Positions 44,647-56,687 of a stretch of 64,000 bases of DNA are shown here, one piece after another; position 1 is the stretch's first letter; every line of letters begins with the position of its first letter. The stretch is from Mikania micrantha (lineage: Eukaryota; Streptophyta; Magnoliopsida; Asterales; Asteraceae). The DNA lies in assembly GCA_009363875.1 (NCBI GenBank), contig CM018683.1, forward strand, positions 49,837,711 to 49,901,710. The letters are read 5' to 3'. The notes under the pieces were generated by a model that searched no databases, was not told where the DNA came from, and saw only the letters and a program-made list of their open reading frames with translations. The position numbers were made by a program, and so were the translations under genes.

Positions 44647-47600
44647 TTAACGTGCGCTCTCAGTGTTAGCAGTAGCTGTTTTGAATAGATGAGGATACTT
44701 CTTCATCATTTGGTCTTCCCGTTCCCATGTGAATTCAGGACCACGTCTTGAATTCCATCGAACTTTGACTATCGGAATCTTGCTTTGCTTCAGTTGTTTG
44801 ACCTCTCGGTCCATGATTTCTGCAGGTTCTTCAATGAATCGTAACTGCTCATCTACTTGTATTTCTTCTAACGGTACAATCAATGTCTCATCAGAAAGAC
44901 ATTTCTTTAAGTTCGATACATGAAAGACATCATGAACTCCACTGAGTTCATCCGGTAGTTTGAGTTGATACGCAACCGGACCAATCCTTTTCAGGATTTC
45001 AAAAGGTCCTACGTAACGTGGACTAAGTTTCCCGCGCTTGCCGAATCGTATCACACCTTTCCAAGGTGATACTTTTAGAAGAACTCGATCTCCTACTTGA
45101 AATTCCAACGGCTTGCGACGTTTGTCAGCATAACTCTTCTGTCGATCCCGAGCCGCTGCCATACGGTTCCGGATTTGAACTATCTTCTCCGTCGTCTCGT
45201 GCACCAGTTCTGGACCTGTTATCTGACTGTCACCAATTTCAGCCCAGCAAACTGGTGAACGACATTTGCGACCATACAAAGCTTCAAACGGTGCTGCTTG
45301 AATACTTGTATGATAACTATTGTTGTAGGAGAATTCCACTAACGGTAAATGATTCTCCCAGCTATCACCAAAGTCCATTACACAAGCTCGTAACATATCC
45401 TCGAGCGTTTGAATCGTACGTTCACTTTGACCGTCTGTCTGTGGATGATAGGCGGTACTCATATCTAAGCGAGTCCCTAATGACTTATGAAGTGATTTCC
45501 AAAAGTTGGAAGTAAATCGGGCATCCCGATCTGATATGATAGAGATTGGCACGCCATGCCGTGCTACTACTTCCTTGATGTAAATGCGAGTCAATTTCTC
45601 CATCTTGTCAGTTTCTTTGATTGCTAAGAAGTGTGCAGATTTCGTTAATCGATCGACAATTACCCATATCGTATCACAACCACTTGGTGTACGGGGTAAC
45701 TTAGTAATGAAATCCATCGAAATATGTTCCCACTTCCACATCGGTATCTCTGGTTGTTGCAGTAAACCAGATGGCTTCTGGTATTCAACTTTGACTTTCG
45801 AACAAGTCAAACATTTGCTAACGTACTTAGCAATATCAGCTTTCATGTGAGGCCACCAATACAGTGCCTTCAAGTCATGGTACATCTTGTCTGATCCCGA
45901 ATGGACTGAATATCTGGACTTGTGTGCTTCATCCATCACGAGTTCCCTTAAACCTCCATACAAAGGTATCCACAGTCGATCTATGAAATAACGAATTCCA
46001 TCAGACTTGACATCCAACTGTGTTTCCATTCCTCGTAGAGATTCCTGTACCAAGTTTTCCGTTTTCAAAGCCTCGATCTGAGCACTGTGCACCTAGTCAG
46101 GTAAGTCAGTATGTATTGTCATCAAAAGTGCACGAACCCGTCTTGTTCCTGTTGTGTCTTTTCTGCTTAAAGCATCAGCTACCACATTTGCTTTTCCCGG
46201 GTGATACTTAATCGCACACTCATAATCGTTCAATAACTCAACCCATCGTCGTTGCCTCATATTAAGCTCCTTCTGATCAAAGATATGTTGCAAACTCTTA
46301 TGATCAGTATAAATAGTACACTTAGTTCCATACAAGTAATGCCTCCAAATTTTCAAAGCAAAAACCACTGCTCCTAACTCCAAGTCATGAGTAGTGTAAT
46401 TCTTTTCGTGTGTTCGTAGTTGTCTGGAAGCATAAGCAATCACTTTATCACGTTGCATCAACACACATCCCAAGCCTTGTGCAGATGCATCACAATACAC
46501 CACAAAGTCTTCCGTCCCTTCCGGTAAGGAGAGAATCGGTGCACTGCAGAGTTTCTGTTTCAGTGACTGGAATGCAGTTTCCTGTTTATCCGTCCAGTTA
46601 TACTTTGTCCCCTTATGCGTGAGAGCTGTCAGTGGTTGAGCGATCTTTGAGAAACCTTCAATGAACCGTCGATAATAACCCTCCAAACCAAGGAATTGTC
46701 GTACCTCGGTAGGGGTCTTTGGTGCTTCCCAATTCTTAATCGCTTCGATCTTCGCTGGATCAACATGTATACCCTTTTCATTAACTATATGACCCAGAAA
46801 TTGTACTTCACGCATCCAAAAATCACATTTCGAGAACTTAGCGTACAATTGTTCTTGTTTCAATAGCTCTAGCAGTAATCGAAGATGTTCAGCATGTTCC
46901 TCCTTAGACTGTGAATAGATGAGAATGTCATCGATGAAAACAATGACAAACTTATCAAGATAAGGTTTACAAACACGATTCATGAGATCCATGAATACAG
47001 CTGGAGCGTTTGTCAACCCAAATGGCATGACCAAGAACTCATAATGGCCATAGCGTGTCCTGAATGCTGTCTTTGGAATATCCTCCTCCTGAACTCTTAG
47101 TTGATGATAACCAGACCTGAGATCAATCTTCGAGTAGTAACTCGAACCTTGCAACTGATCGAACAGATCGTCAATCCTGGGTAACGGATACCGGTTCTTG
47201 ATAGTGACTTTGTTCAGTTCCCGGTAATCGATGCACATACGGAAAGTCCCGTCCTTTTTCTTGACAAACAAAACTGGAGCTCCCCACGGTGAAAAACTAG
47301 GTCGTATGAAACCCTTATCCAACAACTCTTGCAATTGTGTGGATAACTCTTGCATCTCTGACGGTGCAAGTCGATAAGGCGCCCTAGCTATCGGTGCTGC
47401 ATCTGGTGTAAGGTCGATTCGAAATTCCACCTGTCTGATAGGCGGTAATCCCGGCAAGTCTTCTGGAAATACCTCCGGAAATTCACAAACTACTGGTATA
47501 TCTTCAATCTTCTTCTCAGCTACCGGCTTTTCAGTTATAAGTGCTATAACTGCCGTATGACCTTTACGCAGACATTTGTGTGCTTTCATGCAAGATATGA

Positions 47601-49218
47601 GACGCAATGGCGTACTGCTCTTCTCGCCTTGTACATATAATGTCTCTCCCTGCGAAAGAGGTATACGAACAATCTTTTCATGGCATACGATTTCAGCCTG
47701 GTGTTTGGATAACCAGTCCATGCCAATGACTACATCAAAACTACCTAAAGTAATAGGCATAAGGTCAATTTCCAATGTCTGACCCATCAAATCAAGCATA
47801 CATCCCTTAAAGATTTGTTCAACTACTATTAACTTACCATCAGCTAATTCCACAGTGTATGGACTATCTAAGGCAGTGGGACTAACATTTAGTAACTTAG
47901 CAAGTGAACTAGATACAAAACTCCGTTCGGCACCAGTGTCAAATAACATAGAGGCATAGTGATTATTTAAGAGGAACGTACCCGTAACGATGTTGGGATC
48001 CTCCCGTGCTTGACGTCCTCCGATCACAAACGCCCTGCCCCTAGCACCATTGTTGTTGTTGTTATTGTTATTGTTGTTGTTGGTGCCATTACCATTACCG
48101 TTGCCATTCCCATTGCCATTGACATTATTGTCCCCGCCTTTCTTGAGCTGTGGGCAATCCTTCTTAAAATGCCCCATCTTGCCACACTCATAACAACCCT
48201 TCTGTGCATTGTTCTGGTTATTATTCTGGTTGTTGTGGTTGTTCTGTAGCTCCCCACGACAATCCTTAGCCGCATGTCCAATCTTGCCACACCTCTGGCA
48301 CTTAGCTCTCTCACATTGATTACCTGCATGATGATACCCACACCTGTTGCACTTGGGGTGTTTACCAATATAACCCCCCGATGATGACGATTGCTGACCA
48401 CTGCTTGAACCATGATAAGACTTGCTTGAGTCTTGCTTCCGGTTTTGCTGATATGATTGTTGATTGTTGCCTTTTGAGTTGTTACCTTCCCATTTTCTTT
48501 TATGATCTCCCACCTTGGTAGCAGATGTTCGTTTAGGCAGAGTCCCCTGTAACACTGCCTGATCAGTAAGCTGATGCGCTAAACGAACAACTTGTTGTAT
48601 GGTGGTGGGATTTGCTGAAGTAACCAACCCCTGAATCTGAGGCACTAGTCCTCCAATGTATCTTTCAATCCACTTACTGGCTGGAGTAGCCATGTGTGGG
48701 AACAGTCTGGCCAACTCATGTGACCTGGTCGTGTACTCTTCAATATTTGACCCCTCCATCTTGAGGTGCCAATATTCCTCCTCTAACTTCTGCATTTCAC
48801 TGCGAGGACAGTACTCCTCTTGCAGTAAAGTTTTGAAGTTGTTCCATGTCAAGGCATTTGCCTCACCCAACCCCAGAGTCTGAACATTTGAGTTCCACCA
48901 GGTTAATGCTGGACCCTCCAATGTTCCCGTTGCAAACTTCACTTTGCTCTCGTCAGGGCAGTTGCACATTTCAAACACAGACTCCGCCTTTTCAATCCAC
49001 CGAAAGAGTCCTATGGCCCCCTCCGACCCTTTGAAATTATGTGGTTTACAGTCCAAGAACATCTTGAACGTGCAAACTTGTGGGTTAACCAATCCCCCAG
49101 CTGGACCCTGTGGTCCTGTGTTGTGTGTCTGAGCATACTGTGCGATTGCCTCAGCGACTCTATTGTTAATTAGCTCGTTGAGCTTAGCGACTGTCATATG
49201 AACGTTTCCCTCAGCCAT
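44647..49218 (-). pseudogene. Element E gag-pol polyprotein, one in-frame stop
   Basis: The frame has 1523 codons from ATG 49218. This ATG aligns with gag of D; upstream in-frame codons lie in the leader. In order: helical N-terminus, Retrotrans_gag (CTFKMFLDCKPHNFKG, ALTWWNSNVQ), zinc region (CNRCGYHHAGNQC, CQRCGKIGHAAKDC, CYECGKMGHFKKDC), an Asn/Gly-rich linker, protease DTG at about residue 427, RT FIDD at about 761-764, RNase H (YCDAS, LELGA, YTDHKSL), integrase (SMDFITKLP, ISDRDARF at about 1230, GQSERTIQTLE), GPY/F-like segment and chromodomain-like tail. The only break is TAG at 46093-46095 between RNase H and integrase, where D has AAG. Every catalytic residue I can check is present. 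Confidence 0.95.
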
Positions 49219-49463
49219 TAGTTTCCTATTTACAAGAAGTGTTAGCATGCTTGCAAAGTCTAATGTAACATGTGTAAGTAAAACAACAAACACAACATAT
49301 AATATATAAATCAATACAACTGCTGGAAATAAATAATAGCTTTTCAATAGATAGAAATTTTGATTTGAGTACAATACTTTTAAAATAAAACATAAGTTTC
49401 CAAACTACTAATATAGGAACACAACCCGTTCCTAATAAGTTTAAACAAACAAGAAAAGAAAAA
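49219..49463 (-). other. Spacer between ORF1 and gag, element E
   Basis: This AT-rich stretch of 245 bases has no start codon leading to a long frame of its own. On the minus strand it ends TTGTAAATAG|GAAACTAATGG, with an acceptor-like AG before the gag ATG. D has the parallel TTTAACTAG|GAAGATAATG. Confidence 0.4.
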
Positions 49464-50117
49464 TCAATCGTCCTCAACTGTGGATTCAGGATCGGAATCA
49501 ACAACTGGTGCTGGTTCCTCCCCTTCTTCCTCTTCATCCTCTTCCTCATTCTCAGAGGCCACTAAATCCTCTAAGGCTTCTATCCTGCCCTCCAAGAACT
49601 CAGCTCGGTTCTCTGAAGCTTCGAGATGATCAATCAAATTAATCATCTCATTCCGCATATCATGAACCAGATGGGCAAGTTCCTCTTGCCTCTCATTAGC
49701 ATCCCATTGTTCCTGAGAATGTTGTGCGATCCTATCTTCTGCCTCGTGCAAATCCTCGCGCAGTTTGGCGATCTCCTCAGCGTCCGTCCTTTGCCTCTTA
49801 GGCTCAGGAGCATCTAGTACTGGTGGTGAATGTGCAGAAGGTCCCTCAGCAGGGATCTGCTGAGTGCCCTCCACTGGCTCCTCTTCCGGATCCTCATCCG
49901 GGTCCTCATCTGGATCCTCCTCCGGATCCTCGTCTGGATCCTCCTCCGGATCCTCGTCTGGATCCTCCTCCGGATCCTCGTCTGGATCTGAGTCATCCAT
50001 CTCATATGGTGGAGGTGATGGAATAGGTGGTGGTGGTGATGTCGGTGGTGCTGGAACTATCAGTTCCTCGTCCTCAGAATCATCAATGTAAATGTACGGT
50101 ACTGATGATGATGCCAT
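49464..50117 (-). CDS. Element E ORF1, acidic coiled-coil protein upstream of gag
   Basis: This intact 217-residue frame starts at ATG 50117 in the context TAACAGGCATGGC. The N-terminus is VPYIYIDDSEDEEL, a hydrophobic-then-acidic patch reminiscent of a SUMO-interacting motif. Next come a Pro-rich stretch, Asp/Glu-Pro repeats encoded by a 24-bp minisatellite (about 49885-49990), a basic patch (PKRQR, a possible nuclear signal), about 90 residues with coiled-coil character, and a Glu/Asp-rich C-terminus. It is not a known gag, pol or env domain. D and B have counterparts in the same place. The function is unknown. Confidence 0.7.
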   Translation of the reverse strand: MASSSVPYIYIDDSEDEELIVPAPPTSPPPPIPSPPPYEMDDSDPDEDPEEDPDEDPEEDPDEDPEEDPDEDPDEDPEEEPVEGTQQIPAEGPSAHSPPVLDAPEPKRQRTDAEEIAKLREDLHEAEDRIAQHSQEQWDANERQEELAHLVHDMRNEMINLIDHLEASENRAEFLEGRIEALEDLVASENEEEDEEEEGEEPAPVVDSDPESTVEDD

Positions 50118-50173
50118 GCCTGTTACATAATACCATATGTAAGTGCAGTGCCATAGAATGTGTAAGCAAGTCA

Positions 50174-50195
50174 ATTACATAAAGTCATATGTAAT
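50174..50195 (-). other. Small leader hairpin of element E
   Basis: ATTACATA and TATGTAAT pair over 8 bases around a 6-base loop, between the primer site and ORF1. It is a weak structural candidate in AT-rich sequence. Confidence 0.25.
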
Positions 50196-50286
50196 TTCTA
50201 AATAATGTGTGTAAACATATGTGTCTAATGTCTAACAGTCATAGTCTAAGTCTACAAATGCAAACCTAGTTCGCTATAACCAATGT

Positions 50287-50297
50287 CTCTGATACCA
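50287..50297 (-). other. Element E primer binding site
   Basis: On the minus strand TGGTATCAGAG begins 3 bases after the 5' LTR. It fits the initiator-Met tRNA type over 11 bases, then diverges. Confidence 0.88.
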
Positions 50298-51490
50298 ATC
50301 TGTCACACCCCCAATTTTCAACTAACGGAATCATACCGTTTGGGAACGTGACAAACCAGGATCTCAGATCATTAGACATAACGAAGACCTCTATATGAAT
50401 TTCAAAACATACTTTGGTCTTTAAAACATAATATCAGAGTTTTCAAAATTTGCGGAAGCGTTATAAAACTAGTAACAGTTGTAAATTGTAAAATACAATA
50501 CAAAGTTTCAAATGTTCAAATCCAAATATCTAGAATGTTTAAAATGCATGCGACTCTATCTCCTAGTCCATGCCAGTCTTTACTGCGCGCCTTAGCGTCC
50601 TGAGAAAACATGTAAATCAAGTCAACACAAAGGTTGGTGCATAACACAGGTTCTAAGCATTCACAATGTTCAAAACAACAGTTTGAATAACAAGATTGTA
50701 GATAACATAATCACACATGCACAGTCATGATAGCTAGTCATATAAACTATTTACATAAGTGGTCGACACCGAAGCTGACGAATTGCCATGCTATAGCATG
50801 TTTTTGCCTTGCCACTATTGTCTAGCACAACAATAGTAAAATGTGTTTGGTCAGTCAAACACCTGCGTAGATCCCATCTACCAGGTGAGGTTTGTCAAAC
50901 CTAATAGATCTATTTCCAACTACCACGCTTTGCGTTACAGCAAACTAAACGGTTCGAGGTGTGTAAGGACTTTCAAATTGCTATGTTGTCACATAATGTA
51001 AACAGCTAACTCATGCAAGTGATATGTATCTAAAAATAGTTTGTTGCACATGTTTTCTCCCCCAAAACAGTTTAAAATAAGAAAGGGGCCGTGTACGCAC
51101 CTTTGATGATTGCAGAATGATCAATACGCGTGAAATCGTGTAGAGAATCCTCTTACGAAGGATCTGTGTTTAAACAATAACTTAGTGTTATTCGGATTAT
51201 CGTTTTGTGCTTGAAATCACATACGTATCAACACACGTATGTTAAAGTGTCAGAAATATGCATACGAAAGTACGCGTGCTTTTGAAATCGTTTAAATAAA
51301 ATCATATTTGATTTTATTTAAATAATCGTAATTATACGCGATTTCGTTTTCGGGTTAAAATATGAATTTTATTATTCCAATACGTTCGTATTCCCGTTAC
51401 GGTTCCAACGCAACTTGAATGGGTCGAAACGGAGTTCAAACGAGTGAGATATGATTAAAATACCAAAATAATGTTAAAACCCACAAAAAT

Positions 51491-51562
51491 GGTGGAACCC
51501 GGAATCGAACCCGCGACCTCCTGATCACAACACACACACTCTACCAACTCAGCCTGCTAGGG
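51491..51562 (-). other. tRNA-like segment in element E 5' LTR
   Basis: It is the same as the segment in the 3' LTR, except that GCCCGC there reads GCCTGC here on the plus strand. The A-box-like and B-box-like words and their spacing are kept. Confidence 0.5.
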
Positions 51563-52888
51563 TATCGCATCAGTCTTCTCAAATAAATTGTTTTAAACCT
51601 ACATGGGTCGGTTCCCTTTTGTTATTCCTAGCCGAAGCAAAAGCCTTCCCAATTGACCCCGATTCGAATCCCTTCGTACCCGAAATCATAGGGATTTCAT
51701 TCCTCATGATCCTGCGAACCCAAATATGTAATTTAATTTTACAAAGAACCTCGTTTGGGTTAAAATCTCCAAAACATTTAATGTTACAGAACCTAATAGT
51801 CGAAATCCTACAATTCGATATTAGAACTTCAAATTGACACATGTTCATGCTTAATCGGAACTATCTGAAGCTACTGATAATGATTAATTTGATTCTTAAA
51901 CTGATTTTCTTGAAAACCCCCAAATCGTTTTAACAACAAGAACCCTAGAATCGAACTCTTATAATTCGATGTTTAGAACTGAAATTGGCATGTGTTTATC
52001 CTTAGTCGAATGCTTCTGAAACTAATGGTGGTGTTTAATTTCACTTTAACATCCATATTAATCGAAACCCCCAAAACCGTATTTATATGAACCCTAATTA
52101 CTTGAACTCTAACAAATCGATGTTATCAATTGAAATTGATTTAGGATAAACCTTAGTCGGCCATGTTAGAAGGTTTTGAAGTGATTACTTACTTTATTTG
52201 ATGCTCAATTGAACGAAATCAAACTCTAAGTTGTTCTTCGGCCACACTTCGATCGACTTCGACTGTCTGCTGCTTCTTGAATCGAATTGATTTGTTTCAC
52301 CAGTTCTAAATGTGCCGAATAAGATCTCCCAAAGTTCAATTGTGAAGAATAGTGTCGAATTCTATGAGTTTAATAACTAGGGGCTACGGTTTCAAGACTT
52401 TACCCATCCTTTGAGTTAATTTCGGCTCCCCATGTTCTAGTAACGTACCAAAGCTGCTAATGATCATTAATATGAATCATTGGAACGGTTTATTTGATTA
52501 ATTTCACAGAATTAATGCCAATTTCGGTTTCTAACAATCTTCTACACGAATTTTGACTTCTAAAAGTCAAATTTCCTACTTTAATGATATTACTTATATA
52601 ATTCTTGTGATTTAGGTGCTTATACCCTCATATAATTCTTGTGATTTAGGTGCTTATACCCTCATCTAGTACGAATTTTGACTTCTAATGTCAAAATTAT
52701 GCACATTGTGTAATTACAATTCAAATCCTTGCAATTCTAATGTATCTAGATCCATTTTGTTAAAACCAAGTCCCTCTAGTTTGTCATTTTTCATAACAGT
52801 GTTAATCCGGAAAAACCGAATTGTCACTAATCTGTCAATTGAAACATTACTAGGCTAAATTAACCCAATTGGACCTCTCAATTACCAT

Positions 52889-53153
52889 TGGGCCTATCCT
52901 GAACTCCTTGAGCCTACCTTGGGCCTTACTGGGCCAGCCTTGGCCTCATTGGACCTAATTTGGTCTTATTGGGCCTACTAGGCTTTGTTGGGCCTTCATA
53001 GACTTTATTGGGCCTAATTTGTCTTGTTGGGCCTTCCTTGACCTTACTGGGTCTTCTTTGGCTTTACTGGGCCTTCTTGGGCCTTACTGGGCCTTCTTTG
53101 ACCTTATTGGGCCTTCATTGGCCTTGTTGGGCCTTCATTGGCCTTGTTGGGCC
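52889..53153 (-). promoter_or_regulatory. Dense GGCCCA motif cluster in element E 5' LTR
   Basis: I count 13 TGGGCC words here, one more than in the 3' LTR because one TTGGTCC there reads TTGGGCC here. The cluster sits at the U3 start, upstream of any transcription start that would drive the element. Confidence 0.6.
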
Positions 53154-53196
53154 TACGGGGGTTAACGAGGTTAACTCGAAAAGTCGGATTGTCACA

Positions 53197-53201
53197 TAAC
53201 C
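53197..53201. other. Target-site duplication of element E, right copy
   Basis: TAACC, matching 41146-41150. Confidence 0.92.
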
Positions 53202-55724
53202 CGCCAAACCAATGAATTGTCGTACCTCGTTAGGGGTCTTTGGAGCTTCCCATTTCTTAATCGCTTCAATTTTTGCTGGATCAACATCTATACCCTTTTC
53301 ATTAACTATATCACCCAGGAATTGAACTTCTCGCATCCAGAAGTCACATTTCGAGAATCTCGCGTACTGTTGTTCTTGTTTCAATAATTCCAACAACAAT
53401 CTAAGATGTTCAGCGTGCTCTTCCTCAGTCTCGGAGTAGATGAGAATGTCATCAATGAAAACAATGACAAACTTATCAAGATAAGGTTTAAAAACACGAT
53501 TCATGAGATCCATGAATACAGCGGGAGCGTTTGTTAACCCAAATGGCATGACCAAGAATTCGTAATGGCCATAGCGCATTTTGAATGCTGTCTTTGGAAT
53601 ATCTTCTTCTTGAACTCTGAGTTGATGATAACCCGATCTGAGATCAATCTTCGAGTAGTAACTCGAACCTTGCAACTGATCGAACAGATCGTCAATCCGA
53701 GTTAACGGATACCGGTGTTTGATGGTAACTTTGTTAAGTTCCCGGTAATCGATACACATACGGAAAGTCCTGTCCTTTTTCTTGACAAATAAGACTAGAG
53801 CTCCCCACGGTGAAAAACTAGGTCGTATAAAGCCCTTATCTAACAACTCTTGCAGTTGTGTAGATAACTCTTGCATCTCAGATGGTGCAAGTCGATAAGG
53901 CGCCCTAGCTATCGCTGCTGCGTCTGGTGTAAGGTCGATTCGAAATTCCACCTGTCTGATAGGCGGTAATCCCGTTAAGTCTTCTGGAAATACTTCAGGA
54001 AATTCACAAACTACTGGAATGTCTTCAACCTTCTTCTCAGCTACCAGCTTCTCAGTTATAAGTGCTATAACTGCTGTATGACCTTTACGCAGGCATTTGT
54101 GTGCTTTCATACAAAATATGAGACGTAGTGGCGTACTAGTCTTTTCGCCTTGTACATACATTGTCTCTCCATGCGGAAGAGGTATACGAACGATCTTTTC
54201 ATTACATACTATTTCAGCCTGGTGTTTGGACAACCAGTCCATGCCAATGACTACGTCAAAACTGCCTAAGGTGATAGGCATAAGGTCAATTTCCAGTGTC
54301 TGACCCATCAAATCAAGGGTACATCCTTTAAGGATTTGTTCAACTACAATTAACTTGCCATCAGCTAATTCTACAGTGTATGGGTTTTCTAAGGCAGTGG
54401 GACTAACATTTAGCAACTTAGAAAGTGAACTAGATACAAAACTTCGGTCTGCACCAGTGTCAAATAGCATAGAGGCATAGTGATTATTTAAGAGGAACGT
54501 ACCCGTGACAATGTTGGGGCCCTCCCGTGCCTGAGGCCCTCCAATCACAAACGCCCTGCCCCTAGCACCATTGTTGTTGTTGTTGTTGTTATTGGTGCCA
54601 TTGCCATTGCCGTTGCCGTTGCCATTTGCATCGTTAGTCCCGCCTTTCTTGAGTTGTGGGCAATCCTTTTTGAAGTGCCCCAGCTTACCACACTCAAAAC
54701 AACCCTTCTGTGCGTTGTTCTGGTTGTTATTTTGATTGTTGGAATTGTTTTGCAGCTCTCCGCGGCAATCCTTAGCTGCATGCCCTCCTTTGCCACACCG
54801 TTGACACTTAAACTTATCACACTGATTCCCTGCATGATGAAACCCACACTTGTTGCACTTTGGGTGTTTACCAATATAACCCCCTGATGACGATGACTGC
54901 TGACCACTGTTCGAGTTGTGATAAGACTTGTGTGAGTCCTGCTTTCGGTTCTGTTGATACGGCTGTTGGTTAAAGTTCTTGGAGTTGTTGTTTTCCCACT
55001 TCCTCTTGTGGTCTCCCACATTAGTAGCTGATGTCCGTTTAGGCAGAGTTCCCTGTAACACAGCCTGATTAGTCAGTTGGTGTGCTAAATGAACAACTTG
55101 TTGAATTGTTGTGGGATTTGCAGATGTAACCAATCCCTGGATCTGAGGCACCAACCCTCCTATGTACCTCTCTATCCACTTACTGGCTGGAGTAGCCATG
55201 TGAGGTAGAAGTCTGGCCAGTTCATGTGACCGAGTCGTGTACTCCTCGATGTTTGACCCCTCCATCTTAAGGTGCCAATATTCCTCTTCCAGTTTCTGCA
55301 TTTCACTACGAGGACAGTACTCCTCTTGCAGTAATGTTTTGAATCCATTCCATGTCAGGGAATTCGCTTCTCCCAATTCTAAAGTCTGAACATTGGAGTT
55401 CCACCAGGTTAATGCTGGACCCTCCAACGTACCCGTAGCATACTTGACCTTGTTTTCGTCAGGACAGTTGCACATTTCGAATACTGATTCTGCTTTTTCA
55501 ATCCATCGAAGGAGTCCAATGGCCCCTTCCGATCCTTTGAAATTATGAGGTTTGCAGTCCAAGAACATCTTGAACGTGCACACCGGTGGATTCACCAATC
55601 CCCCTGTTGGACCCTGAGGTCCTGTCATGTGTGTCTAGGTATAATTCACGATTGCCTCCACGATCCTGTTGTTAATTAGCTCATTGAGTTCTGCAACTGT
55701 CATGTGAATGTTCTCACCGGGCAT
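53202..55724 (-). pseudogene. Element D gag, protease and RT (upstream part of gag-pol)
   Basis: Read on the minus strand, the start is ATG 55724 (MPGENIHMTVAELNEL, aligning with gag of E). TAG at 55635-55637 interrupts the early gag where E has CAG. The rest is open to the E insertion: Retrotrans_gag, zinc region (CNKCGFHHAGNQC, CQRCGKGGHAAKDC, CFECGKLGHFKKDC), Asn/Gly linker, protease (LFDTGADRSF), RT (FIDDILIYS) and the RT-RNase H connection up to RQFIGLAGY. It resumes at 41150. Substitutions at well-conserved sites (for example GALVLFVKKKD for the GAPVLFVKKKD of E) fit an ageing copy. Confidence 0.93.
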
Positions 55725-55969
55725 TATCTTCCTAGTTAAAAGAAATGTTAGAGTGTTATTAAAGTCCAATGTGAAACGTGTAAACAATACAACAAACAAT
55801 AAACATGCAACTGTATGATTGAACACAATTGTTGGAAAGAGATAATAGTCTTTCAATAGATAATAATCTGATTTGAGTACAATACTTTCAAAATCAAAAC
55901 ATAGATTTCCCAAACATCTAAGGTAGGGACACAACCCGTCCCTAATAAGTTTAAACAAAATAAAGAAAA

Positions 55970-56554
55970 TCAAGCATCCTCTATAGTGGAGTCAGCATCA
56001 GAATCAACATCCTGTACTGGTATCAACTCCTCTTCCTCTTCCTCCTCAGCCTCAGATACAAATTGCTCTTCTAGTGCAATCAACCTCCCCTCAGCAATTT
56101 CGGCTCGATGTTCTTCCTCTTGCATCCGTGTAGTCAGATGTACAATGTGTGACTCCATCCACTGAACCACACTATAAAGCTCTGCGTATCGGGCGTTTAC
56201 ATCCCGAAGCTCCTGTGCCATGTGCTCAATCCGATCATTCGCCCACTTTGACTCCCATGTCAATCGGGCGACATCATCTGACTCGAATCGTGGTCTCTTA
56301 CAGGCACGAAACCTAGGTGGCATATGATACGAAGATTCCTCGGGGGAATCCTCCACCGGTGCTTTCTCTGGGTTTCTCTGTGGCTCCTCCTCCTGTGGGT
56401 CATCCTCAGGATCCTCCTCTGGGTCCTCCTCTGGGTCTTCGTCCGGGTCCTCTACGGGATCCTCCTCCGGATCATCCTCATGATCCTGAAATGCTGGAGC
56501 AATCGGCTCCTCGTCATCAGATACGATCATGTACGGTGGCGGCGGTGCTGCCAT
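55970..56554 (-). CDS. Element D ORF1, acidic coiled-coil protein upstream of gag
   Basis: This intact 194-residue frame starts at ATG 56554 in the context TAACAGATATGGC. The N-terminus is PPPPYMIVSDDEE, again hydrophobic then acidic. Asp/Glu-Pro repeats, a basic patch (ACKRPRFE), a region of about 90 residues with coiled-coil character and a Glu-rich C-terminus follow (EAEEEEEEELIP ... DADSTIEDA). The C-terminal ending resembles that of E (DPESTVEDD). The frame stays open although gag-pol of the same element is broken. It would need expression from the element's own LTR. Confidence 0.65.
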   Translation of the reverse strand: MAAPPPPYMIVSDDEEPIAPAFQDHEDDPEEDPVEDPDEDPEEDPEEDPEDDPQEEEPQRNPEKAPVEDSPEESSYHMPPRFRACKRPRFESDDVARLTWESKWANDRIEHMAQELRDVNARYAELYSVVQWMESHIVHLTTRMQEEEHRAEIAEGRLIALEEQFVSEAEEEEEEELIPVQDVDSDADSTIEDA

Positions 56555-56673
56555 ATCTGTTACATAAGACCATATGTAAATACCAGGCAAAGCAATTGTA
56601 TAAACAAGTGTCTAATGTCTAACAGTTATAGTCTAAGTCTACTAATGCAAACCTAGTTCGCTATAACCAATGT

Positions 56674-56684
56674 CTCTGATACCA
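56674..56684 (-). other. Element D primer binding site
   Basis: TGGTATCAGAG on the minus strand, 3 bases after the LTR, as in E. Confidence 0.88.
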
Positions 56685-56687
56685 ATC

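Larger units (their letters stand above)
41151..53196 (-). mobile_element. Element E: nearly intact Ty3/gypsy chromovirus, minus strand
   Basis: The element is 12,046 bp with both LTRs (2945 and 2896 bp), target duplications, primer site, ORF1, gag-pol and polypurine tract. One stop breaks gag-pol. It is inserted in the pol of element D, so it is the youngest insertion in this nest. It is the best reference here for the lineage. Confidence 0.95.
50301..53196 (-). repeat. Element E 5' LTR
   Basis: The 2896-bp LTR is very close to the 3' LTR, with scattered substitutions. Near 52620-52665 it carries a short tandem copy of TATAATTCTTGTGATTTAGG and lacks about 80 bp present in the 3' LTR. Intron-like donor AAAG|GTGCGTAC (51100) and acceptor TTTTCTCAG|G (ends 50600) are present. 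Confidence 0.93.
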
